Positions 10,717-22,700 of a stretch of 64,000 bases of DNA are shown here, in pieces; the first letter of the stretch is position 1; every line of letters begins with the position of its first letter. A program made the position numbers and the translations under genes. The notes beneath the pieces were generated by a model, which did not search any database, was not told where the DNA came from, and worked only from the letters and a program-made list of their open reading frames with translations. Location of the stretch: assembly GCA_031213475.1 (NCBI GenBank), contig JARUPZ010000035.1, forward strand, positions 3,648,953-3,712,952, written 5' to 3'. The DNA comes from Nereocystis luetkeana. Lineage: Eukaryota > Sar > Phaeophyceae > Laminariales > Laminariaceae.

Positions 10717-12043
10717 CTAAGGGTAATTAATGATGAATGATTGGTGATGGATCCGGAAGAAACATCGAGCTACTGTGTGTCGTATGTGTTTGAGTTGCAT
10801 AACGAGTCACGACAATGTTGTGTTACGACGCGGCTGAAATATTACGGGGGGGCCACAGTTAACAGGACCAAATATTGTTAGTAAAAATGGTTAAACATGT
10901 AGGTTTTTATGTATACCATAGGTCCTGTTAACTATGTTCCCCCGTAATAGTAAAGAGCGGCAGCGGCAGCCACACATATTTGCGATCTTAGAGGGGCGCG
11001 ATGCCCTGCTGCTTCATCGGACTGGCAGGAATGATTCAGATTCAGTCTCCGGTCGGATGCTGAGCTGCAGGTACCAATCGGGCTATGATATGTGTAGGCA
11101 TACATGCTTCGATAGGAGGCTCCGGCCAGCAACCACGAACAACGTCTAAAAATGAACCTCTCTCGTCTGTACTCCTACAGCAGTACCAGGTACAGAGGTA
11201 CAGATCCTGTGATGCGCTGGCTCTAAAAAATGTTAGGGAAAAAAAAAAAAATCTGGGTGATCAGACCACACCTCGCTGTATCACCTTTATACTTCCAGAC
11301 TCCAGACACATGGTTATACCCCGGGGTGGATTGAGCCCGAAAACATCTATACATTCCCCCAAGAGCGCGCAACGGCTGCACACTTCGTAACGACGAGTGC
11401 AAAGACCGCCAAGTGCTGTGTCGCGGTGTCGGTGCGTCCTCTCGCGTGAAACGTGACCGAGAATGCGATACATATCAACCGTCACAACAAAACGTTTGTG
11501 TTTGCGCTCTGCGCACTTCATCAGACACGTTTATTGTGATGTTTTTCTACTGATTTTTCTAGATTAGATCCTCCTGCACAAGTAGATATCGAGACTCATG
11601 CAGAAGCCCCAGGTATAGCCCCTCTAGAGATGTAAGGAGCGCTAGCCCTTGTTACTCGATCCCCCAACAAGCCGGCAACTTGGTCCGTGCGTCGCTCGGC
11701 TGTGCCCATCAAAAACGATAATACCCGTACCAGGTATGTGTCGCTTCATGTCGATCGCTCAAGCGGTGCGCTGCAATCGTCGCTAATTTTCGTCGTGTTT
11801 CTGAACGAACGGAGAAATTTTGCAAGACTGGCAATATTTGGGATGGATCCCATGGACAACGACCATACCTGTGCCATCCCCAGAATTTTTGCTCCCGATA
11901 CGTTCTGCAGTCCGTTCAGCGCACTAAGCAGCACGCTTACCGCATCGCTGCGTAGTCACTCAACTGCTATGCAAGCAAAAATCTGAAAAATGAAGAACAG
12001 CGAAAACGAAATAGCCCCTAGGCCGGCGTAGCTTCCAAATCTT
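10717..12043. other. Divergent intergenic region between the two main genes
   Basis: Holds no supported coding sequence. It should contain the missing first exon(s) and promoter of the coiled-coil gene. It also carries a 100-bp inverted-repeat element (10845-10944) and the micro-insertion motif at 11184 and 11728. An ATGCG|GTAAGC on the minus strand near 11935-11945 is a possible start exon, but its phase does not fit the next recognised exon, so I do not call it. Confidence 0.5.
10845..10944 (+). mobile_element. 100-bp inverted-repeat element (MITE), copy A
   Basis: Terminal inverted repeats of about 27 bp (CGGGGGGGCCACAGTTAACA... and its complement with AGTTAACAGGACC) around an AT-rich core. 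Flanked by TTA and TAA, consistent with TA target duplication. Nearly identical to 14654-14753 in opposite orientation. Confidence 0.85.
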
Positions 12044-12049
12044 TATAAA
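12044..12049 (+). promoter_or_regulatory. TATA box of the BAR-SH3 gene
   Basis: TATAAA lies about 190 bp upstream of the ATG at 12237, followed by a pyrimidine-rich leader with no earlier ATG in good context. Position and sequence fit a core promoter; no transcript evidence is available. Confidence 0.5.
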
Positions 12050-12236
12050 CCCAGTTATATATCCCCCCTCTCCCGGTAAAAGTCCCCCTCCATCTTCCCT
12101 GCGGAACTTCCTCTGAACAGACGCAAGAAACTGATCTCTGTTCTCGCATCGCTTTCCTTCTCTCCTGCTTGCTCGACGGATCGCAAAGGAGATACGGTGC
12201 TAAAGCACAACCCGGCCGACTGCCCCTTTTCCCGCC

Positions 12237-12333
12237 ATGGCGACACGGAAGGGCGTCCCGAAGGCCCCTCCACGGGTCACGCCGAACAAGTTTCTCATTG
12301 CGCTCAAGCACAAGAATATGGATGTTTTCAAGT
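12237..12333 (+). CDS. BAR-SH3 gene exon 1 (start codon)
   Basis: The ATG is in the context CCGCCATGG. 97 nt encode a basic N-terminus ([14 protein letters not shown]) and KHKNMDVFK, and end CAAGT|GTGAGT. The phase-1 junction with exon 2 gives VFK-FDVAAEDD, which reads smoothly as the start of BAR helix 1. The basic leader could act like the N-terminal helix of N-BAR proteins. Confidence 0.8.
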
Positions 12334-13753
12334 GTGAGTGGTCCGTTTGGGACTCCGTCGAGCTGCTTTCTCTAGCGAAATGCAGCGGCCGCGCGTGGGT
12401 CGTCGCCGAGCGGGCGGGCATGTCCGTCGTAGCCGTTGACTACCGGTTTCGTTCGCTCTGTGCACGAGGAGCTGCTGCTGCTGCCCTCGCGGCAGCACTT
12501 CCCTATATGTCTATCCGTGGACAGCGCGGGAAATCAGAGGAGAAAAGAGAGGGAGCAAAAGGGACCCCCCCGTTGAGCCTTTTCGTTGTCGCCAAACCGG
12601 CTCCTATCTTTCCGCCTCCTCGACCTCTCTCTGTCTACCCCGGTTGCCTCGCCTGCCCCCGTTGCTGCGCACAGTCGACGTGGCTGCTGAGGACGATCAA
12701 AACTACATAACAGCTTCCGAGCGGTTCATGGAATTCCAGACGCAGGTGGGCCCCGAATGATGCTGGCTTCCTGTAGCAATCGTATGTTGGCAAAAAGTGG
12801 TGTCGTGCAGCTGACACAAGATGTATTTTCATTCGGTTTTAGTGCGTTTCAGCAATCAGAAGAAAAAAAAAACGGGAACAAAGAACTTCGACGTTTTGTA
12901 CGAATGCGGGGTGAGTCGTTGTGGCTTCGTGCTTCGAGACCCATCTCGACAACCCCCGACACCCCTTCCCCAGTCTTCCTTCTTCTCTTTCGTTTCTTGT
13001 TCTCCCCACGACGCCTTATGACACGACATTCATAGACACGATCGTTGCAGACTGTCCAGCAGAAGAAATGTGTATCATGTGGCGTGGTCCCGGTCCAGCA
13101 TGTTTACATGTTACATCCCTACGTACCATGTTTGCTCTTTTTTGTGTCCCGGCACAAACTCGCGCGATCACGAGTACCAGTATGACGGATGATACTACGT
13201 ACGGAGGACGGAAGCAGGGGGTGAGTTCTGAGTTCGCCGATCACACACGGCAGCTCATACTTGAAAACTGGCGTCCTGCTGCTGCTCCCTCGTGCTGCCG
13301 GCAGCAGTGTGTTCAGAGTGTTTGGTTTGTCAGTGTCGGATCCAATTTGTTCCATTTTATTCCACACAGAGATGAAATATGCGCAGGAACACAACGTGCT
13401 ATTAATCGTACAGCTACTATTAATATAGTACGTATTAATATTAATAGTGGTATTAATAGCAAGTATACCAGACAAAAGAGCTGCCCACGGACCGGCACTA
13501 AGAATGTTTGTTCTATTTATTCTCGCCAAGACCTTGCACAAGAGTCACGCACAAATTATCGCGTGAGAGTACTCCGATACTCCGATATACTGCTGTAGCT
13601 CTGCGGCTGTAGTCATAGTCGTTCGTATTATATTTCGTGAAGGAACAGCGTTGTGATATCTGATCACATGAACGGACTCAATCAACACCACGATCTCTCA
13701 CGTGATCGTACGAGTCTAGTGATTTTTTGACGATTCTCCCTCTGTCTCGCGAC

Positions 13754-13796
<43 letters not shown>

Positions 13797-16700
13797 CTCG
13801 GCTCGACACACCTTCATCAGTACCCGTAAATCTACTTCTGGCGCACGTGCTACAACATCTACGGAGCAAGCCGTACGAATGGTCTACTTGACTTGGTACT
13901 GCCGAGAGCATTGAGTTCCGCCCATCGCTTGTCATCACAGCCAGTCGAAATTATTCGGTGAACTTTTCGCCCGCTAAAAGCTCCAATATTCCAGTATACC
14001 CTACAGCAGTAGGGTACCCCATGTTACCTGGTTCCATTGTAACTGGTATTGTACCAGGTATGCGACGAGGAACGTACCCGGATGTGGATTCTCGCGTCTC
14101 TTAGACTGCTCTCACGTTTGTTGTCCGTAATCAGAACAACAGCAGTCTCAACTTGAACGTAAGTACACATGAGGAGGTACCAGGTACCTGGTATGATATA
14201 CTCGTATACCTGGTACCTGGTGGGTATGTATTTAGACTGAGACATGTTGACTACAAGGTATACATACTTCTGTACTATTGATACTTGTGGTTTTTGAGTG
14301 AGGTACTTGAGTAGAGAGCTGCGAGCCAACATCCACGAAAGTGAGAGCTGCTGCCATGCTGCCATGCATATTGCGTCCCTCTTTCGCGAAATTAGTTATT
14401 AATAGTTACAACCCGCTCCCACCCACTAGACGGACCTGCAACCCTCTTTCACCTGAAGAAATGAATCGATATAACCGCCCCCCCACAGCTTGATTGTCGT
14501 ATCATACCAGCAGTACAAGTTCTTCTCCACAGCAGTAGTAATATATTTCCAACATGTAATCTATTAAAAGTAAGACCACACGGTATACGAGTATTAACTC
14601 CCACGTATACGAATTCTTTTAATAGCGCTTTCGAAGTCGTGTACTACTATTTGCGGGGGACCATAGTTAACAGGACCTATGGTACACATAAAAACCTACA
14701 TGTTTTAACAATTTTTACTAACATTATTTGGTCCTGTTAACTATGGCCCCCCGTAGTACTGATGTCGCCATGATTAGCGCCGTCACTCCTCAAGACGAAA
14801 GGGTCTACGCTCTGCTTGGGGTTTACAGTAGTACGTACACTCCTCGTACAGCCTTCGTCCTTTCGTATCTACTACTGTAGTACAAGCGCTGTCTGCCGTA
14901 CGCGTGAACAGCTAGCAATAGAGACTCCACGCCAACCGGAAAAAAAATCTCCGCGCAGGTGCGACCAAAATGGGGTTCGTTTCGGGGCGATCACTCGATC
15001 GATCACTGCCCCAACATTAACGCAAATCGGGTTCGCACCTGCTCGGGGAATTGTTTTCGTTTGGCGCTGATTTTTCTCTTCCGTTTGCTGTTGACGAAAG
15101 CGGCTAATAAAGCTTTGCTCGATTCAAAGGTACGAAGGCTGTACGAGGAGGATTGTACGCTACTCGTAGACCCTTCTGTCGTGGAGCGATGACCCTGTTA
15201 TTGGTGACAAACACCAACATGCGAACTTGACGTAGATTGGCATGATACGTACATGGTAGCAGTCACTTTCTTTTGTGGATGTCGGCTCGCAGCTCGTACG
15301 TGCGTAGCTCTATTCAAGAGCTCCTCGACTAGCGCTGTAAAAATAAATTGACCTCGATTTCAATTTCATTATTTCGTACCGGAAATAGAGGGAAATATTT
15401 ATTTCCCGTCTTCGGGCACACGAAAATTAAAAACAGCAATGACGACAACGGCAGCAGCAGCAGCAGCACCACCACCACCACAACCACCACCACCAACAAC
15501 ATGGTAATATGTGTACTACGACACGAAACGGCAGTCGTGCTCGCAAAGCAGCACCATGCTACGAGGAGGTGGTGCGTTGCATCTTGAGCCTGGGGTCAGT
15601 AAAAACGTAAGAACAGGGTGAGCGTACCCCTTGTCTTATTGTGGGATTGTGAGTTACGTCAGCAAGAACGATTCGCACGTCGGACAGATCACGATCTATC
15701 TGATCTATCTGTAGATCTAGATCCTATCCTGCCGTTATGAGATGTCGTGCATGATTTGTAGAGTACAGGTCCAACCCAGGAGACCTGTCCTTCAGTAAAT
15801 CGTACGGATTATACAGCTCCCATCCGACAGCATGAACTAGATCATACCGATCGGGAACATATGCATCTATATTCCCTGAAGGGTCTAGATCACGAAAGGA
15901 TCTAGATCATGAACTGTGGAAATCGTTGTTTTGTCCCGTTGTGTGGAACGATTGAAAGAGGCAACTTCAACTTACTCCCGCGTGCGCGGGTTGCCCAACC
16001 TGGACGACCAGCAGCTCTCCTTGCGCAAGCTTGAGAAAAATTGCACCGGCAGTACAATGTCATGCAATGCATCAATTACACCACGGGTTTCAAGTGTGTC
16101 AATTGCGTATATATATTGTTGTATGTATGATGCACCCGGTATGCTGTAGTCTGCATTTCCACCGCACGCGCCGTGGGCACTGCTGCTGTCTTTCACCGGG
16201 AAACAGCAGCTGCTGCGTATGACGATTTAATCTGTTATAGGACGATGCTGCGGCTTCGCGGCCGAACGCAAGCCATGTAACGTGCGGAAATTTTGATCGC
16301 AACCAAATGGCTGTACTATTCTGTTCTGCTCTTGAATCTGATGTTATCAATGGTTGTTCTGAGTGTTGGCGTGGTGGCAACGCACACGTAGGAGCAATGA
16401 GCAATGTGATAACAGCAGTCAGCAGTACCAGTCTACGAGTGCATCTACGAGTATGCCAGTATCGTTCACCGCTCTTTCTAAAAGCGTATGCACTCCCTGT
16501 TGAGGTATGCATACCCAAACGTCTGATATGTGATACGTAGGTAGCACTCCCAGACAGAGAGGTTGATGGCACCAGGTGCCGGCAATAGGATAAGCTGCTG
16601 CACCGGTACACGAGGTTCCGTTTTTTTCGTGTGATTTCGCTCTCCGTGTCTGTGTTGTAGTTTTTGTGACCTCAGGTCTGGCAAATATCTAGGATTGCGG

Positions 16701-19700
16701 AAGCGACTCGGGCACTGGTTGTGCTGGACGTCGAGGGGGTAGAGATGACGGTTTCATGTGAAGAGCGCACACCCCAAGTTCGTACAGATGACATGATATG
16801 ATACAATACCTATAAACGGTATCATATATATGCAGTGCTGGATGCTCGGTAGCTTCGTGAACTGTGATGCACCAAGTAATGGGGCATGGAAGGACGGCAC
16901 GACTGCACACATACGACGTATACATTTTGGACGGGGTTGATTTACGATGTATTTGAGTGAGTGCGAGTGGGCGTCAGATTATTTGGACATGCATCATCCT
17001 TACATGCTGAGGGGGCGCCCCCTGTCTGTACACGGCTGCAGAAGAGTTCCTGATAGCGCACGCCGAGGAGAGAGCTGCGGGTAATGCGCATATGCAGCAC
17101 ATAATGTGTACCTGGTGTATATTAGTCAATGAGCTCTATACTGCCGTGCTGCTACAAAAATACATCAGCTATCGGGTACCAGGTATGTGGTAGCTACTAC
17201 TTGGTGTTTGAGCAACTTTTTTTAGGCGTCTCAATGCAGTTGCAGTGCAGCAGCACGCGACACCCCTTCAGAATTTCTTGTTTCGGGCCAGGCAGAGTGT
17301 TTCACTACACAACGTCAAAATTTCAGCACTCAGAAATGGTGTTCTCATGTTCCGTGCAAGGATCGAGCGACCATCATTAATAGAATAAATCTTGACTGCC
17401 CAATTTTTCTCAAGTGCTGTCGCGTACTAATAATGCTGTACTCGAGCCCGTGGAAGAAACCCTGTCTTTTTCACCCTTGTCGTGTGTCGATGCGTTGCCC
17501 CCTTGACGCCTGGAACAACCCTCTGTTGGTGTGTTGTGGGGGCGTCTACTCTTTAGCTTTCCAAGTATCTCAGTAAGTGTCTCAGCGTTGAAGACACACC
17601 AGAAACGCCAGTGGCGTTTACGGCTTGGCCCAGCTCGGACAAGATGGTTGTGAACCCCACACTATTAATAGCTCCCCATTGCATACTTTATGTTCCGAGA
17701 ATTTCCCCGAGCGGTCGGGGCTATATACAGTATAGAGTTGGGGAATAATGCCGATGAAAACACAACCTATTGTGTCGAAGACGGACGACGGTCTATTCAG
17801 GCTTCCGGTGCTGTCTTATGTATTTGCCAAGATCCCACATAGATGGTTGTGACCTGTTCATTCAGACAAATTCTCAGGCCATACGTGTTCATTCAGAGAA
17901 AAGTTCAGGACATACTTGTTGACTGTACATACTAACTCTTCACTACCAGGTACATGCTAAGTCCGATAAATGCCCCCAGCAATCTGTGTTGCAGGGTCAA
18001 GGGCCAGACTTCAAAGGCAAGTTTGTTTCAATGATATGTCGACGCTGGACCAAGGCCTGTCCAGCCCTCCGTTAATGTTGACGTCCCATGCCCAGATTGG
18101 ACGTACATTACTGGTGGCCTACAGTACAGTATTAATAGCACAGTACTCCTCATGTCGTTTTGACTCGGAGAAAATTCCAGGCCGAACATGTCCATTCCGA
18201 GGTAATTCTGGGACATAATGGTTGATATTGGTAGTCCATGCTACTACTGCAACTCTTCACTATAAAACTACATACTCAGATCACAACCCCTGAGCGTGCT
18301 CGGTTGGTGCATCCCTGGCCTCTCAGAGCTCCCACTTCCAAACCGCCTCCTTTCATTACTTGCCGGACCTTTCCAGCAGTTCTTTGTTTTCTCGGTCCTT
18401 TAGTCCCTTTTTCTTCTTTCGTTTCGTGTGCTTGCGTGTTCTCCGAGCACGGCATCGCGGGAGGACCCGGCACCGTCGCGGGTGTCAGCGGGTGCTGGCG
18501 GGTAGAGGGGGGGTTGCAAGGAGCGCGGTCGCCGCTTTCGTGCCTAGGCGTCGCGTGTGCCTCGAGACACGAGAGATGCATGAACGGGCTTTGTCTGGCT
18601 TCGATTCATGATTGTTGATAGAGTATGTACGAGTTATGAAGGTCGTTCGGGAGGGCAAGATAATATTCAAGCGGTGCTTATTTTTGCGACCACGCTAAAG
18701 TTGAAAGAGGGACGTGTGCAGTTTGAACACCAAGGTTATCGAGCTGGCGAACGACGGCCACGGTGAGCACCGGGCTCCACGCGAGGCGGGCGACGGGGCT
18801 GATTGTGGCAGAGAGTGATACCTGGTAAAAGCTTTACCCGGACCGAATCGGTAGCGAGGTGGTCGCGAGAGGGGCGGGCGGCGTACGAGGCAGAGAGAGA
18901 AGCTATTCTGTGCGATTTTTTTCTTTTCTTCTTTTCGACCGGGCTGCGGGTGTAAGGTGTTCCAATCAGGCAGAAAAATATTACACGAGAGGGGACGGGG
19001 ATTATTTTTCCTTTCCGAGTTTTCGGTTTCATTTTCATTGTTTTGGCTGCTGTGCCGTGCTGTGCTTTCGCTTTCTTCGTACATACAGTACAGACATAGA
19101 GCATATCGAAAGAATAAAATAAGTACAGACAGTAGTACGCTACCTAGGGTATGTACGTACGTACGACATCCGCGACGCGAAGCGTATATGGGGCATCCAA
19201 GCTGACGTCGGAGCTGTTTTTCCCTGAAGCATGGCGGCGGGACTCTTGGCATTATCAAGTCGCCGGTTTGCAATTACGATCCTTGAAAACACTAAACTCA
19301 ATCGTGGACCTCTGTTCGCTTCGCATAATAATTTGATGTACTTTTTGCTTTTTTCCTGAGCGAGCGTAGCGGGCGGCGTAGGCCGCCCGCGGAGCGAAGC
19401 GCCTTGTATAACATATTTTCATCCTTCAAACGTGGAGCGGGCGGTTACACGTGTGCTGTAACACTTTCTTCGCATGTCGGAAAATATCGATATAGCGATC
19501 TAGATCACCCACTGCAGTAGATCTTATCCTGCCTCTGTTAGATGGTGTGCAGAGGGTCGCTACAACAGCCCAGATTCAACCCAGCAAACGTGCCCCAGAG
19601 ACATCGTGCAGATTTCTACACCTCCCACCCGGCAAAACACGAGCTATGACACGAACGTAGATCATACAGCAGGCCATAAATCCATCTCTCTGAAGGAGCT

Positions 19701-22700
19701 AGACCGTGGAGTGGGGATCTGATCTGATCGGATATTTTCTGATCGGATCCGATCCGATCTGTCCGATTTCTGAATCCGATCCGATCTGTCGATCGGATCC
19801 GATCCGATCTGTCCGATTTCTGAATCCGATCCGATCTATCCGATTTGTGAATCCGATCCGATCTGTCCGATTTTGTGAATCCGATCCGATCTGTCCGATT
19901 TGTGAACGTTTTACTCTTGATGCCTCCGTCGTCTTGACGTCGTCTCGACGTTTTCTCCCCCTTCGGCCGCTTCACTCGGCAGCTCGGCATGGTGGTTCAC
20001 CACTCCACGCGATTCCGGAAAAGCTTGGAAGAGTCGCTGCAGCAGGCGGTGGAGTTGGCGGACGACTTCTCGAATTTGGCGGCGGGGCAGGGAGGGGAGC
20101 GCGAGGCGGACCCGTGGGCGAAGCAGGCCGGAGAGCATGCGTTTGCCCTTAAGGGCATGCTGGAGGAGAGCGTGGTGTCTCTGCGGCGGTGAGTGTGACA
20201 GTGGGGCGGGAGGGGCGGGAGGGGCGGGAGAGTGGGGATATGGTTGGGGTGGGGGGGGGGGGGTTCCTGAATGGCTGCTGGAGGGGAGGGGGGAGGGGAA
20301 AGGGCGGGGGGGGTCCTGATCGGCATGCTGGAGAAGAGAGTGGTGTCCGCGACGGTGAATGTGACTGTTGTTGGGGATAGGGGGTGGGGGGGGTGGGGGT
20401 ACTCATGCCGTGCATGGCCGTAGTCGTATGGCCATAGAGGCGCGGGGGGGAGGGGGGGGGGGGGGGGGGGGGGTACTCATATCATGCATGGCTGGGGCGG
20501 GGTCTTTCTGGATGAACCCCGTGGATCGAGAAAGACCCCGGGTAGGCAGGCGGGCGGATGCCTAGTTTTCTTCTTCATTCACTGCGAGCGGAGGGGTGGC
20601 GACGGTGTTTTTGATGTCACTGCTGGTACACTTCGAAGTAGATGATTACGAGCCAGTGCGATTTTGTAGTTTATTCGGTCGCACTGCTGGTATGATTAAC
20701 TGCAAGTACGAGGCAATGCGATTTTCTAGATTACGCCGCCCCCCCCCCCACAAAAAAAAAACAAGAGACCCCCTTTGCGCCTTCTGAAGACCGGTTCTAA
20801 GACCACTGCCGAACGAGATTTACACTGTATATACGTAGGTATATACATATGATTATCCAAAAATTGTCAAAATTCAACCGGCACGCACAAGTTGACGACA
20901 GTTCCAAAACACCCCCTTGCTGATCGGGTTCCTATGTAGCAGCAGCTCTAAGACTTTGTTAACCTAAGTTTTTGACCGATGTCGGTTGGAGGGTTTGTAT
21001 TTTTCCTCGGCCCAGCTTCGCGAGGAGAATGTGCAAACATGCTTGACTTCAACTAAAATCTGTATAAACTTGACCCTAACCCCGACCGCCCGAAAATGTT
21101 TTCGGAATGAAGATGTCACGGGGAGTTATATACTACCAGGTATTATACAAGCCCCCTTGACAACGGCTAAAAACGGATCTTTCAGGGGGTCGGGTTGCTA
21201 ATTCGTTCACGATTCTCCGGCTAAGGCTCATTCTTATCGGGGAGCTTTTTTTCCAGAATTTCCAGAGTTCGGAAATAGTGGGAGATGTGTACCAAGATAC
21301 GGAGGCGTTCTGTCACTATTCATGAAATTCTCCAGGAGCAAAACAAAATAGGTTTGTTGAAATTCACATATCTGGAAAAAAAAAATCAGGAAAATGTGGA
21401 AGATGAGAAAATTCCGCGAAAAAAAATGGAAATTTTGGAAGAAAAGCTCTCCGATAAGAATGACCCTAAGAAGAACCTCCGATGGTGGGATGAAGGCACG
21501 GGCGTAGGCCCCACCCCCAACCCCCCTGACCTCAGCCCGGGCCAGGCCAGACACAGACACGCAGCAGCTGCGCCACGTTCGAGTCTTTCATATATTTCCG
21601 AGCTGTGGGACACGATTTGCGAACTGCGGACCACAACTTTAGTCCCGACACTTGACAACGAGTGAATAGTAAATTTCCCGGAAGTTTACTGAGTTGTAAA
21701 TTTCCTGGAAATTTATTTGTAAATTTCCTGGAAATTGATGGTATTATAGCCCTTTTAGAGCTGCAGTCCCGTTTTGGCGACAAACTGCTTCGAATTTGAG
21801 TTGGAGAGGGTTGAACCGCTGGGAAACCTGTCCTACGTAAGCCGTTGCCACTGCTGTACAACAGTAGGTGTGCTGCTTATTGCGGGAAAGTATATACACC
21901 AGTCTGTCCCTAAATATAAGAAAGGTTTGTATTGAATATTAGAACCAAAACGTTTCTTACCTTTGGAGATAGACGGGTATATATACCTGGAAGTTATCAT
22001 AAATATATAGGGTGTATATACATGGGGGGATAAGACTTTTTTGTTTTTTTGTTTTTTTGTTTTATGTCATTTTTAGTTCCGATTGCTTTGCCCCCCCGTA
22101 AATTGTGTGGACTTTCAACTATTTTTGTCGAATTTGGGCCAAGTCGTAAAACACTACTGTTCCCCCCCCCCCCCCCCCCCCCCTTCCCCCTCTCATCACA
22201 CCTCCTTCCTTTGTCCTTTATCCTTGACCCTTTGACTAAAAAAAACTCATGAAATTTCTTGGAATGAAGATGTAAGGACGTATTAGAAGCGGCACTATGA
22301 ACCAATGCACACCTCAGACAGGTCATACAGATCACGACCTATCTATCTACGTTGTCACTGGTCTTTGTAGTTTAACGAGTTGTATACCCTTCATGGGGAA
22401 TAACCTACGCAATTATCAGGGACGTGGTATCATAACTGTGCTGCACCTTTTTGTGTCAGACAATCCAGGAAGAGATAGCGATCGTTGATATTCGTGTGGT
22501 AGTGAGGTTCGATTGCTCCTTTTTTTCACTGCATATCCGCGAGTCTTCACTCTGACAGCACTCCAGATAGCAGGCAGGTGTGTTCTTCTTTCGTTTTCAC
22601 GACTACCGTGCGTTTCGTACGGTGCAGGCAGCACTTCAGACAGCATCCGCTGTAGTCAGCAGCCACGAGTTGGTTAGTGGTGGGAACGAGGGTACTCTGT

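Larger units (their letters stand above)
12898..19982 (+). other. Intron 3 of the BAR-SH3 gene, 7.1 kb
   Basis: No exon supported inside. Contents: (GA)n at 13755, TACCTGGTA cluster at 14.05-14.22 kb, MITE copy B at 14654, a GATC-rich repeat at 15.7 kb, the 1.14-kb GC-hairpin element at 18266 and the minisatellite at 19718. The stretch 16.0-18.2 kb shows nothing beyond scattered motif copies (17177, 17944). Confidence 0.6.

Noticed and set aside
11935..11960. Start exon of the coiled-coil gene (ATGCG|GTAAGC, minus)
   Set aside because: The donor is strong but its phase (2) does not fit the next exon (phase 0) and no linking exon was seen.
19616..19990. Minus-strand ORF with SDRSDRI repeats
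   Set aside because: Translation of the GATCCG minisatellite; the period keeps the frame open by chance.
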